From Gammaproteobacteria bacterium (GTDB taxonomy: Bacteria > Pseudomonadota > Gammaproteobacteria > HTCC5015), in the NCBI GenBank assembly GCA_013817245.1, contig JACDDA010000001.1, positions 532,897 through 596,896 of the forward strand: a DNA stretch of 64,000 bases. Direction: 5' to 3'. A model generated the notes under the pieces. It had not been told where the DNA came from. It ran no database searches and worked only from the letters and a program-made list of their open reading frames with translations. A program made the translations under genes and the position numbers. Positions 18,536-26,408 of the stretch are shown one piece after another (position 1 is the first letter of the stretch; each line of letters starts with the position of its first letter).

Positions 18536-19384
18536 ATGGATTATCAAACCGATCCGCTACCGCCCGCTTGGACGGAGATAGAGCTACCTAAAAGCTGGCC
18601 AGATGAATTACGTTTACTGTGGCCGTGGGATTTGTGGCGTTTTATGCGCAAAGCTTTATTACGACGCTTAAATCCAGTGCAACTAGCAGAGGGTTTGCCC
18701 CTTAATGTGGCATTGCCGAAATATATTTTGCAAGAATTTCATAATTTGCCGAATGGCAATTACTCGCGCATGGTCAGCAGTGGTTACAGCAAAGGCTTTG
18801 ATCAAGCGATGTTAGGCACGCTCCGCGAAGAGCGCAGATTATTAGCAAAAACATTTAAACAATGTAAAAGCGTTTTGGATGTTGGTTGTGGTGGCGGTCA
18901 TTCAACACAAGCCTTACATGAACAAGAGATTACTGATGTATGGGGTTTAGATGCGTCGCCTTATTTGCTGCAGCACGCCGCACGCCGTTATCCTCAGTTG
19001 AAATTTGTTCAAGGTTTAGCCGAACAAACCACTTTTCCTGCACAACGTTTTGATGGCATTACTGCGTGTTTTGTTTTTCATGAGTTGCCGCCTAAATATG
19101 CAGATGCGGCGTTAATTGAATTTCGGCGCATTCTCAAACCAGGCGGGCTGATCGCTTTCTTGGAACCTGCAATTGAGCAATTACAGGAACGACCTTGGAT
19201 TTTATTTAAAAAATTCGGTTGGCGGGGAATTTATTTTTATATATTGGCGCGGTTTGTACATGAGCCATTCGTAGAAAGTTGGCACAAACGCAATATTCCC
19301 GAATGGTTGGATCAACATGGATTTGAATTAATTATGCAAGAAACGCGTTATCCGACATATCACGTGGTTGCACGTTTACGCTAA
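18536..19384 (+). CDS. Class I SAM-dependent methyltransferase
   Basis: 282 residues. An N-terminal 110-residue extension precedes a Rossmann methyltransferase fold: motif I LDVGCGGGHST near 116-126, the acidic residue of motif II in GLDASP, motif IV FDGITACFVFHELPP and motif V RRILKPGGLIAFLEP. The pattern is closest to the UbiE/MenG-like or Methyltransf_11 group, but the substrate cannot be named. No clear ribosome site precedes the ATG. It stands alone and converges with the DUF2141 gene, separated by a hairpin. Confidence 0.82.
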   Translation: MDYQTDPLPPAWTEIELPKSWPDELRLLWPWDLWRFMRKALLRRLNPVQLAEGLPLNVALPKYILQEFHNLPNGNYSRMVSSGYSKGFDQAMLGTLREERRLLAKTFKQCKSVLDVGCGGGHSTQALHEQEITDVWGLDASPYLLQHAARRYPQLKFVQGLAEQTTFPAQRFDGITACFVFHELPPKYADAALIEFRRILKPGGLIAFLEPAIEQLQERPWILFKKFGWRGIYFYILARFVHEPFVESWHKRNIPEWLDQHGFELIMQETRYPTYHVVARLR

Positions 19385-19392
19385 ATAAATAT

Positions 19393-19432
19393 AGCGCGGC
19401 TGGTTTTGCACATAACAAAACCAATCCGCGCT
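19393..19432. terminator. Hairpin between convergent genes, possible terminator
   Basis: AGCGCGG-C-TGGTTTTG (19393-19408) pairs with CAAAACCA-AT-CCGCGCT (19416-19432) around a 7-base loop. It lies between the methyltransferase stop and the convergent gene. No T-run follows, so termination is plausible rather than certain. Confidence 0.5.
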
Positions 19433-19439
19433 GATGGCG

Positions 19440-19874
19440 TTATTTGCTTGAAATAAATTTTAACTCAATGACGCGATGAGCATCATCCACGGTAACTTTT
19501 GCATCTTTAAACTTGGGTGCGCCGCGATTCGGTACTGCGCCATTTGAAAATGCGATATCTTCTTTAGGTATACCAATAAAATTCGTGTCGACTTTACTGT
19601 TTGCATTGGCATCGTGAATGGCAGTTGCTGCATAAACACCTGGCTTAATATCGCTAAAAACAATCTGTGCTTTTAAACTCGCATCAATCGGAATAATTTT
19701 ACGCGCGGCGGGTTTTTCCAAAAAGGTTTTTTCTCCATCAAATAATTCTACAATTAACTGACCTTGGGTATTTTTAATATTGCTAATCGTAATTTGCACA
19801 TCGTCGGCAGCTTGCGTCCAGCCAGCCCAGATGCTTATTAATAAAATAAAAGAGGTGTTAATCAAACGTGGCAT
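19440..19874 (-). CDS. Secreted DUF2141 family protein
   Basis: 144 residues: a signal peptide (cleavage after WTQAA, about residue 22), then a beta-sandwich-type domain with the DUF2141 pattern: ITISNIKNTQGQLIVELFD, then KPGVYAATAIHDANANSKVDTNFIGIPKE and a terminal VIELKF strand. The DANxNxKxD segment is the family hallmark and could bind a metal, by resemblance to Ca-binding loops. Function is not known. GGGAG precedes the ATG at a rather long spacing. Confidence 0.85.
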   Translation of the reverse strand: MPRLINTSFILLISIWAGWTQAADDVQITISNIKNTQGQLIVELFDGEKTFLEKPAARKIIPIDASLKAQIVFSDIKPGVYAATAIHDANANSKVDTNFIGIPKEDIAFSNGAVPNRGAPKFKDAKVTVDDAHRVIELKFISSK

Positions 19875-20144
19875 CTTAAATTACTCCCTGTCATGGATTG
19901 GTTAGATTCAGTAAATAGTGGGCTAATTAGAGTTTAGTTGGATAGACCATTTCCAAAAAAGATCCCGTGCTTAGAAACTAGTGTAGCGTTTTGCCGGCCG
20001 GCTGCAATGCTCTTTATGCTGTTGCTTATCTATATATATGTTAAATAGGCCGTTCCTAGCATTCAGGCGCCCCCCGCCGCACGACTATCGTTATAATGGC
20101 GGCCGTTTTGTCACTTTGCACATTCTTCAACGAGATTAACTTTC

Positions 20145-21827
20145 ATGAATCAGGAAGCTAAAGCACCGGCGCATTTTATTCGTCATATTATTCGTGACGA
20201 TCTGGAAGCAGGTCGACACAGCGCCGTTATGACGCGTTTCCCCCCTGAGCCCAATGGTTTTTTACACATTGGTCATGCTAAATCGATTTGTTTAAATTTT
20301 GGCATGGCAGAAGAATTTGCCGGTCAATGCAATTTGCGTTTTGACGATACCAATCCTGAAAAAGAAGAACAGCTTTACATTGACGCAATTCAAGACGACG
20401 TACGTTGGTTAGGTTTTAAATGGCATGGCGATATTCGTTATGCTTCAAATTATTTTCAAGCAATTCATGATGCAGCTGTTGAGCTAATCCAAAAAGGATT
20501 AGCTTACGTCGACCATCAAGACGCTGAACAAATTCGCCTAAATCGCGGTACTCTTAAAGAACCTGGCAAAGCCAGTCCTTATCGGGATCGCACTGTCACG
20601 GAAAATCTTGCGCTCTTTGCGCAAATGCGCAACGGTGATTTTGCCGAAGGCGAATGTATATTGCGCGCAAAAATTGATATGGCATCGCCTAATATTAATT
20701 TGCGCGATCCTATTTTGTATCGCATTCGCAAAGTGACGCATCATCAAACTGGCAATACGTGGTGTATTTATCCCATGTACGATTTTGCGCATGCCTTGAG
20801 CGATGCTATTGAAGGTATTACTCATTCTATTTGCACCCTGGAATTTGAAGACCATCGTCCACTGTATGATTGGTGCGTAGAAAATGTTAGTTGCGCATCA
20901 CGCCCGCATCAATACGAATTCGCGCGTTTAAATTTAAGTTACGCCCTGACCAGCAAACGCAAACTCAAACAATTAGTTGACGAAGGTCACGTAAACAGTT
21001 GGGATGATCCGCGCATGCCGACAATTGCGGGCTTGCGTCGTCGCGGTTATACACCTGCTGCGATTCGCAATTTTTGCGAATTAATCGGTGTTACTAAAGC
21101 AGATTCCTTAGTCGACATTAGCATGTTGGAATTTACGATTCGCGATGATCTCGATAAAAATGCTGCACGACGTATGTGTGTGTTGCATCCGCTTAAAGTC
21201 GTTATTGAAAATTATCCCGATGGTCAAATCGAAAAATTGAATCTGCCAAATCATCCCAAAGACGAGAGTTTTGGTTCGCGTACCGTGCCGATGACACGCG
21301 AAATTTATATTGATCAAGAAGATTTTGCGGAAATTCCACCGAAAAAATGGAAGCGCTTAAATACCGGCGGCGAAGTGCGCTTGCGCGGTGGTTATGTAAT
21401 TCAGTGCAATCAAGTCATTAAAGATGCGCAAGATAATATTATCGAGCTACGCTGCAGCTACGACGCAGATACCTTAGGCAAAAATCCGGAAGGTCGCAAA
21501 GTGAATGGCGTGATTCATTGGGTTTCCGCTGATTACTGTGTAGATGCGGAAGTTCGAATCTACGATCGCTTATTTACCGAAGCATTACCCGATGCGAATC
21601 GCGATGACGGCAAAACTTTTTTAGATTTTATTAATCCTGCATCACTGACGGTTTTGCAAAACTGCAAAGCTGAAATGAGTTTGCGTGATTGCGAAGCCGA
21701 GGAAGTATTTCAGTTTGAACGTGAAGGTTATTTTTGTACTGATCGACACGATCATAACGAAACCGCAACAGTATTTAATTTAACGGTGGGTTTACGTGAT
21801 TCTTGGGCAAAAGAACAGGAAAAATAA
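20145..21827 (+). CDS. glnS: Glutaminyl-tRNA synthetase
   Basis: 560 residues, standard for class Ib GlnRS. It charges tRNA-Gln. HIGH is at 41-44 (GFLHIGHAK), and the KMSKS-equivalent is TSKR at 269-272 (E. coli has MSKR). The C-terminal half is the paired anticodon-binding beta-barrel region ([34 protein letters not shown]). The presence of GlnRS fits gammaproteobacteria. It is transcribed alone after a 270-base gap that shows no clear regulatory structure. Confidence 0.97.
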   Translation: MNQEAKAPAHFIRHIIRDDLEAGRHSAVMTRFPPEPNGFLHIGHAKSICLNFGMAEEFAGQCNLRFDDTNPEKEEQLYIDAIQDDVRWLGFKWHGDIRYASNYFQAIHDAAVELIQKGLAYVDHQDAEQIRLNRGTLKEPGKASPYRDRTVTENLALFAQMRNGDFAEGECILRAKIDMASPNINLRDPILYRIRKVTHHQTGNTWCIYPMYDFAHALSDAIEGITHSICTLEFEDHRPLYDWCVENVSCASRPHQYEFARLNLSYALTSKRKLKQLVDEGHVNSWDDPRMPTIAGLRRRGYTPAAIRNFCELIGVTKADSLVDISMLEFTIRDDLDKNAARRMCVLHPLKVVIENYPDGQIEKLNLPNHPKDESFGSRTVPMTREIYIDQEDFAEIPPKKWKRLNTGGEVRLRGGYVIQCNQVIKDAQDNIIELRCSYDADTLGKNPEGRKVNGVIHWVSADYCVDAEVRIYDRLFTEALPDANRDDGKTFLDFINPASLTVLQNCKAEMSLRDCEAEEVFQFEREGYFCTDRHDHNETATVFNLTVGLRDSWAKEQEK

Positions 21828-21832
21828 TTTAT

Positions 21833-22168
21833 TTATTTATATTCAAATACATCTGGCGGCACAGGTAACTGCGCTGCTAATGTCGTCTCGCCAATAGACT
21901 GTAAATATTTAGCTACATATTGCACAAATAAATCTTCCGGGATTAGCTCATGTTGCAACTGGCTAACGCCATCGCCATACGTAATCAACAGTTTGCCTTG
22001 TAAACGTTCACCACCTAATTCTTGCCACAACGGAATGGGTAAGTTTTCTGGAAATGCAAACGACGATAAAGAAACTGGGTCATTATATGCTTGACGCTGC
22101 AAAATACATTCGACTAGTTTTTCTGAAGCACACGATTGAAACAACGTTAGCCATTTTTCCGACAACAT
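21833..22168 (-). CDS. Hypothetical protein, 111 aa
   Basis: I do not recognise the family. The protein is soluble, mildly acidic, with two helical parts around a central segment rich in Pro and Leu (FPENLPIPLWQELGGERLQGKLLITYGDG). No signal peptide, membrane helix or cysteine cluster is visible. It converges with glnS, their stops only five bases apart. With the next gene (22261-22572) it forms a pair of small minus-strand genes. The start lacks a clear ribosome site. Confidence 0.6.
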   Translation of the reverse strand: MLSEKWLTLFQSCASEKLVECILQRQAYNDPVSLSSFAFPENLPIPLWQELGGERLQGKLLITYGDGVSQLQHELIPEDLFVQYVAKYLQSIGETTLAAQLPVPPDVFEYK

Positions 22169-22260
22169 ATAAAACCTATTCTCGACACTTTCATTGAGCC
22201 GAAAGTGTAGCGAATACAGTCTGCGGAAGCTATCGCCGTATTTAAATTAAAATATTAATT

Positions 22261-22572
22261 TCAAGAAAACAATTTTGCTTCTAACTTCGGCAACATATTC
22301 CGAAAATACGCAATGAACTCTTGCTCACCGGTAACAGGCACCGGCAGCAACATTTCAAAATAACGGCGGCCATAATAGTCATGCATAGCAATAATGTCTT
22401 GTTCGCCTGCTACCACCGTCCAATTGATTTCGTATTGTTGGCCACAACTATCACACAACTGCCCATAACCATAACCACTGGTTTGCGGACTGATACGACT
22501 ACACATACCAAATACCCAACCTGCGAGCAGGCTATCGTCGCGACCGTCTGCGGCAACAGAGAAATTACGCAT
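22261..22572 (-). CDS. Hypothetical protein with CxxC, 103 aa
   Basis: 103 residues, family not recognised. The centre carries GYGYGQLCDSCGQQYEINW, a single CxxC knuckle typical of half a zinc ribbon. A lone cysteine lies upstream (GMCSR), so a metal site would need that residue or a partner chain. The C-terminus (EFIAYFRNMLPKLEAKLFS) is an amphipathic helix. It lies 92 bases upstream of the other small gene on the same strand and is divergent from the COG0523 GTPase gene. Function is unknown. Confidence 0.6.
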   Translation of the reverse strand: MRNFSVAADGRDDSLLAGWVFGMCSRISPQTSGYGYGQLCDSCGQQYEINWTVVAGEQDIIAMHDYYGRRYFEMLLPVPVTGEQEFIAYFRNMLPKLEAKLFS

Positions 22573-22727
22573 AATGAAAAATCACCTGTCCATTGATGTT
22601 GTTATATTTTTATCGCCTGAGCTAGCGACCATAACGACTAAAGCTTGATGAAATTATGACGAAAGCGGCTTATTTGACGACTGTGTTAAAATAAAATCGC
22701 ACTTTCAATTACGGGTCTTGTAAAAAA

Positions 22728-23726
22728 ATGATTGGCCGTCTCATTCCTACCAATGTCATTACCGGTTTTTTAGGTACGGGTAAAACTACCGCTATTTTGC
22801 ATTTATTACATCACGTTAAACCTGCTAATGAACGCTGGGCAATTTTAGTTAATGAATTTGGCGAAATCGGCATTGATGGGGCTTTACTGAGCAACCAAGG
22901 CGCCGCCATCAAAGAAATTACCGGCGGTTGTATTTGTTGTGTCGCCGGCTTACCCATGCAAGTAGGCTTGAATCAATTATTAGCGCAAGAAAAATGGGAT
23001 CGTTTAATCATTGAGCTAACGGGCTTAGGTCATCCTGCCCAAGTTTTACGCACCTTGAGAAACGCTCCTTACTCCCAACACTTAGAAGTACGCGCAACCC
23101 TAACCTTAGTCGATCCGCGCAAACTGCAGGACTCTCGTTATACGAGCCGAGATGAATTCAAAGAACAAATCGCTTGCGCCGATATTATTGTCGCGAATAA
23201 AACTGACGTTTGTTCTCACAGCGATCAACAAGCCTTCGAACATTTTATTGCTACGCAAGCACCCGCCGATATTCAAACGGCGTGGTTACAACAAGGGGAA
23301 ATTGCGGCGCGCTATTTAGATATAGCCGCAAGCCCGCGCCATAGTATCCGCCAAAGTAAAAATATATTAGAAGATGATCTAGAGATTTTGCCCCTTAAAT
23401 TAGACGAGGGGCAAAAATTTTTACGTCGCGAACATCGCGATCATGAATATGTCAGCTGCGGCTGGCTATTTTCCAGCAACATTATTTTTTCGTTTGAGGC
23501 GATTTTTACGGTGTTAAATAATGTGCAGTGTGATCGTTTAAAAGCGACCATAAATACTAATCGGGGTATGTATGCCTTTAATGCCGCATACAGCATTCTA
23601 CACGTTACTGAAATCCCCTATGTCGGTGATAGTCGTTTAGAGTTAATTAATAGTTATAAATTAGATTGGCAAACTTTAGAGAATCAAATTTTATTATGTA
23701 GCACGCTAAGATCGCCGCATGACTGA
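22728..23726 (+). CDS. COG0523 (CobW/YjiA-type) metal-handling GTPase
   Basis: 332 residues of the G3E GTPase family. Walker A GFLGTGKT is at about 13-20. The metal-binding CxCC motif (GGCICC; C68, C70, C71) is intact, as are GTP-specificity NKTD and a C-terminal CobW_C domain. Family members insert or chaperone metals such as zinc or cobalt. The C-terminal region lacks the His-rich stretches of many zinc chaperones, which makes it closest to YjiA. The metal and client protein are not deducible. No Zur box was identified upstream. It ends at the terminator at 23729-23763. Confidence 0.9.
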   Translation: MIGRLIPTNVITGFLGTGKTTAILHLLHHVKPANERWAILVNEFGEIGIDGALLSNQGAAIKEITGGCICCVAGLPMQVGLNQLLAQEKWDRLIIELTGLGHPAQVLRTLRNAPYSQHLEVRATLTLVDPRKLQDSRYTSRDEFKEQIACADIIVANKTDVCSHSDQQAFEHFIATQAPADIQTAWLQQGEIAARYLDIAASPRHSIRQSKNILEDDLEILPLKLDEGQKFLRREHRDHEYVSCGWLFSSNIIFSFEAIFTVLNNVQCDRLKATINTNRGMYAFNAAYSILHVTEIPYVGDSRLELINSYKLDWQTLENQILLCSTLRSPHD

Positions 23727-23728
23727 CA

Positions 23729-23763
23729 TTAAAAAGCCCGATTAAAAAATCGGGCTTTTTAAA
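23729..23763. terminator. Bidirectional terminator after the COG0523 gene
   Basis: AAAAAGCCCGATT (23731-23743) pairs with AATCGGGCTTTTT (23748-23760) around AAAA and can serve both the GTPase gene and the convergent membrane-protein gene. Confidence 0.85.
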
Positions 23764-23777
23764 ATTGACGACTAATT

Positions 23778-24230
23778 TTATTGTAAAAACAAATAACGCA
23801 ATGCAATGGTTGATAACAGCATTAACAAGACCACGCCATAAAACAAATCAATTTTATATTTAGGCCGAATATTTAACGCATCGCGATTAACGCGCGTCAC
23901 TTTAATCGTTAAGCCTAACAGCGATTCGCCGGTCACCAGTTTCATACCCATATCACGCGCCTTCGCTTCAATATTTTGCGTGTGTTGCACGGCGCCGATT
24001 TGCAAATACAAATACCAAAACCGATCCAATAAATAAAACGCAGCCCACGCGATGCTCGCGGCGGCCAGTGCTAAATAATCTTCTTTTTTACCCCAGACGC
24101 TGTCTACCATCAAAACCACGGTGATCAGCGCAACAGAAATTACGCGATTGCGGGCGACGATTTCATTAAACGCCATCTGTACACGCAGGCTTTGTTTCCA
24201 AGCTTCTAGCAAAATTCGTTGTTCGTTCAT
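23778..24230 (-). CDS. Small integral membrane protein, 150 aa
   Basis: 150 residues with hydrophobic segments near 29-42, 54-72 and 128-148, and an amphipathic N-terminal helix (ILLEAWKQSLRVQMAFNEIVARN). The loop between segments two and three (ARDMGMKLVTGESLLGLTIKVTRVNRDALNIRPKY) is probably cytoplasmic. The layout is reminiscent of RipA-type small membrane proteins, but I cannot support that name from memory. AAGGA lies at good spacing before the ATG, so the gene is likely real. Confidence 0.7.
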   Translation of the reverse strand: MNEQRILLEAWKQSLRVQMAFNEIVARNRVISVALITVVLMVDSVWGKKEDYLALAAASIAWAAFYLLDRFWYLYLQIGAVQHTQNIEAKARDMGMKLVTGESLLGLTIKVTRVNRDALNIRPKYKIDLFYGVVLLMLLSTIALRYLFLQ

Positions 24231-24322
24231 GTTAAATCCTTTTTATTCTCGACAATATTAGGTGCAAACATAGCACAATTTGGTGCAGACTCCATGCCGC
24301 AACCGCAAAACCCTGCAGCCGA

Positions 24323-24784
24323 ATGAGAATTTTTATGCCCAGTGAAGTCAAACGCTTACAAGTCTTTCCTTATGACACACAAGGCCAGCCGCTAGCGACC
24401 CAAGAATACCCCGCGCCTAGCTGGGACGACATTGTAAAAGCCATTCAAGAATTAGACGGCTTTCAAAATCCTATGCTGCGCCTGCGCTTAAATGATGACG
24501 AAGATCCCGATGGTTTAGATATGGAAAGCCTAGGTATTTTAGGCAGCCCCAAAGCTTACGCTATTTTTGGGTATTCATTGTTAGAGCAAGAAGCCACTTA
24601 TTACGCGCCTAAACAAGGTGTCGACTCCGTCGTGGTTTGTAGCAGTGATCAAGGTTATAGCGCACCGGCTAATGAAGTTTGTTTTGAGATCGATATGGTT
24701 TTAAAAATTGCCAAACATTATTATTCGAATGGCGATTTTTTTCCTGGCGCGGGTTGGAAATTAATCGAAGACGAAACCGAATAA
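24323..24784 (+). CDS. Hypothetical protein, 153 aa
   Basis: A soluble acidic protein (LNDDEDPDGLDMES; C-terminal EDETE). The layout of PSWDDIVKAIQELDGFQNPMLRLRL followed by SPKAYAIFGYSLLEQEATYYAP resembles small alpha/beta immunity-type proteins, but I cannot assign a family. No toxin gene is adjacent. An alternative ATG at 24335 (MPSEVK) would shorten it by four residues. It is followed 29 bases later by the VOC gene and may share a transcript. Confidence 0.65.
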   Translation: MRIFMPSEVKRLQVFPYDTQGQPLATQEYPAPSWDDIVKAIQELDGFQNPMLRLRLNDDEDPDGLDMESLGILGSPKAYAIFGYSLLEQEATYYAPKQGVDSVVVCSSDQGYSAPANEVCFEIDMVLKIAKHYYSNGDFFPGAGWKLIEDETE

Positions 24785-24813
24785 ATTTTTTAACGACACG
24801 AGTTTAGAGCACT

Positions 24814-25149
24814 ATGTTGGCAATTGATTATATTGAAATTCCGGTGCACGACCTGCAAGCCGCCAAACAATTTTACGGCGATTTATTCGGCTGGACTTTT
24901 GTTGATTACGGCGAACAATATACTGCGTTTAGTCATGCACGCGGCCAAGGTGGTTTTAATTATCAAGAAAAACCCAGTGTTGGCGGCGTATTAATCGTGT
25001 TGTACAGCGAAAACCTACAAGAGACGTTTAACCACGTCGCACGTTACGGCGCGCCTATTACAAAATTTATTTTTGATTTTCCCGGTGGTCGGCGTTTTCA
25101 ATTTCGTGATCCTAGCGGGCATGAATTAGCTGTTTGGTCAGAGCAATAA
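24814..25149 (+). CDS. VOC/glyoxalase-like protein
   Basis: 111 residues, a single vicinal-oxygen-chelate module: IDYIEIPVHDLQAAKQFYGDLFGWTF at the start and FRDPSGHELAVWSE at the end. These are the two beta-alpha-beta-beta-beta units of the bleomycin-resistance/glyoxalase fold. The usual metal positions are only partly met: the terminal glutamate of GHELAVW is present, and the first strand has E rather than H. Catalysis is therefore uncertain. It may also be an antibiotic- or metabolite-binding protein. It is followed by a terminator at 25177. Confidence 0.85.
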   Translation: MLAIDYIEIPVHDLQAAKQFYGDLFGWTFVDYGEQYTAFSHARGQGGFNYQEKPSVGGVLIVLYSENLQETFNHVARYGAPITKFIFDFPGGRRFQFRDPSGHELAVWSEQ

Positions 25150-25176
25150 ATTTTTTATTACTAAAATTTGAACAAA

Positions 25177-25212
25177 AAAAACGCCGCGTTTTTTAATTAA
25201 CGCGGCGTTTTT
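25177..25212. terminator. Bidirectional terminator between VOC gene and cytochrome c5
   Basis: AAAAACGCCGCGTT (25177-25190) pairs exactly with AACGCGGCGTTTTT (25199-25212), with an 8-base loop. Confidence 0.88.
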
Positions 25213-25232
25213 AAAAACTCGTACCAGCAAGT

Positions 25233-25694
25233 TTATTTAATTAAATAATCTACCGCGGCTTTTACTTCAGCATCCGATAACGCAGGATTACCACCTTTCG
25301 CTGGCATTGCACCTTTACCATTTAACGCATGCTGATATAAAACTTCTTTGCCTTGGCTTAAGCGAGCTGCCCATGCCGCTTTATCGCCGCGCTTGGGTGC
25401 GCCGGCAATGCCCGCGTCATGACAAGCCATACAAATGCTGTTGTAGACCTCAACGCCACTTCTAGGCGCGGCTTGAACAGAAACAAGGTTGTCGGCCGCG
25501 ACCGCGGCACCCGCAACATTCACTTGTCCAATGGGTGCTAAACGTTCTTTGGCCAGGGCGATTTGAGCTTCGCTTTTGCCATAGTCTTGATCGCCTACCA
25601 AATTAGCGGCAATAAATACCACAACACTTAAACCAACAATACCTACGACCAGCACACACAACAAAAACATAAATTTTTTATCAGTTTTTTCCAC
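25233..25694 (-). CDS. Membrane-anchored cytochrome c5
   Basis: About 153 residues: an N-terminal membrane anchor (residues 8-33), an Ala-rich linker, and a class I cytochrome c domain with haem site CMACH (C88, C91, H92) and axial Met in KGAMPAKGG (M130). The spacing and the AMPAKGG motif match cytochrome c5, a periplasmic electron carrier. The open frame continues upstream to an ATG at 25760, but AGG lies eight bases before a GTG at 25694. The protein MEKTDKKFMF... then has a normal anchor start, so I chose the GTG. The upstream neighbour on the other strand is tRNA-Arg. Confidence 0.88.
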   Translation of the reverse strand: MEKTDKKFMFLLCVLVVGIVGLSVVVFIAANLVGDQDYGKSEAQIALAKERLAPIGQVNVAGAAVAADNLVSVQAAPRSGVEVYNSICMACHDAGIAGAPKRGDKAAWAARLSQGKEVLYQHALNGKGAMPAKGGNPALSDAEVKAAVDYLIK

Positions 25695-25887
25695 TGGACT
25701 AACCTGCCTTATTAAATTCGGGGATGAGAAAACGGGGAGGCGCTGCCTCGGGCGGGGCATTATACCCAGCTAGTTGCAGCAGGCAAATCGATTAATCCGC
25801 AAGCCTTGCTGGGCAATCTTTACCTCAAGCCTTACAATACCGCGGCTTGCGCGAAGAGGTCGTTTTTATTTCGAGCAGGCCTATTTT

Positions 25888-25964
25888 GCGCCCGTAGCTC
25901 AGTTGGATAGAGTGTTGGTTTCCGAAACCAAAGGTCGGACGTTCGAATCGTCTCGGGCGCACCA
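25888..25964 (+). tRNA. tRNA-Arg (anticodon CCG)
   Basis: A 77-base cloverleaf with encoded CCA: acceptor stem GCGCCCG/CGGGCGC, D-arm GCTC...GAGT, anticodon arm TTGGT-TTCCGAA-ACCAA with anticodon CCG (reads CGG), and T-arm with TTCGAAT. A TACAAT (25833-25838) followed by a GC-rich stretch upstream could be the -10 and a discriminator of the stringent type. A matched -35 is not obvious. The terminator at 25972-25999 follows directly. Confidence 0.97.
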
Positions 25965-25971
25965 TATCAAT

Positions 25972-25999
25972 AACAAAGCCCGCGTTGGCGGGCTTTGTT
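25972..25999. terminator. Terminator after tRNA-Arg
   Basis: The perfect 12-bp stem AACAAAGCCCGC / GCGGGCTTTGTT (25972-25983 with 25988-25999), loop GTTG, lies eight bases after the tRNA. The T-run is interrupted (TTTGTTG). It may also serve the convergent gene ending at 26019. Confidence 0.75.
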
Positions 26000-26018
26000 G
26001 CAATACGTAAAACCTTAT

Positions 26019-26264
26019 TTACTTCACTTCCGCGCTAACCGCCGACATGCTGTACTGAATAGTTACTTTGGCGCCTACTTTTAAATCACCGGTCACTTTC
26101 GTTGCTGCGTTGCGTTCAATTTCCCATTTTTCTTTATCGCGATTTTCTACCACAATTTTTTTATCCGTTAATTCCAAAACCGGGCCCGTCACTTGATACG
26201 TTTTACCCGCCAATGCGGTGGCACTCATTAAAATCGCAAATAAAGCCAATATCACTTTTTTCAT
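26019..26264 (-). CDS. Small secreted/periplasmic protein, 81 aa
   Basis: 81 residues: a signal peptide (MKKVILALFAILMSATALAG) and a 60-residue beta-rich domain (YQVTGPVLELTDKKIVVENRDKEKWEIERN...KVGAKVTIQYSM) that looks like a small OB-type barrel. I do not know its ligand. The frame is open upstream to 26366, but GGAGAG lies just before the ATG at 26264 and only that start gives a proper signal peptide. The upstream extension is rejected. Confidence 0.75.
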   Translation of the reverse strand: MKKVILALFAILMSATALAGKTYQVTGPVLELTDKKIVVENRDKEKWEIERNAATKVTGDLKVGAKVTIQYSMSAVSAEVK

Positions 26265-26408
26265 ATACTCTCCAAGGGTTACGATAAATACAAAGGTCGC
26301 AGCATTGTAACCAGCGACTTTGTATTTGCAAAGCGGCGCACGCCCGACAAATACATAGGCCGACATACTGTTTTTAGTTACACTGCTGGCGCCTTAATAT
26401 TTGTAATA

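Noticed and set aside
24323..24784. Toxin-antitoxin or immunity role for the 153-residue acidic protein
   Set aside because: No toxin-like partner lies next to it and family membership could not be supported.
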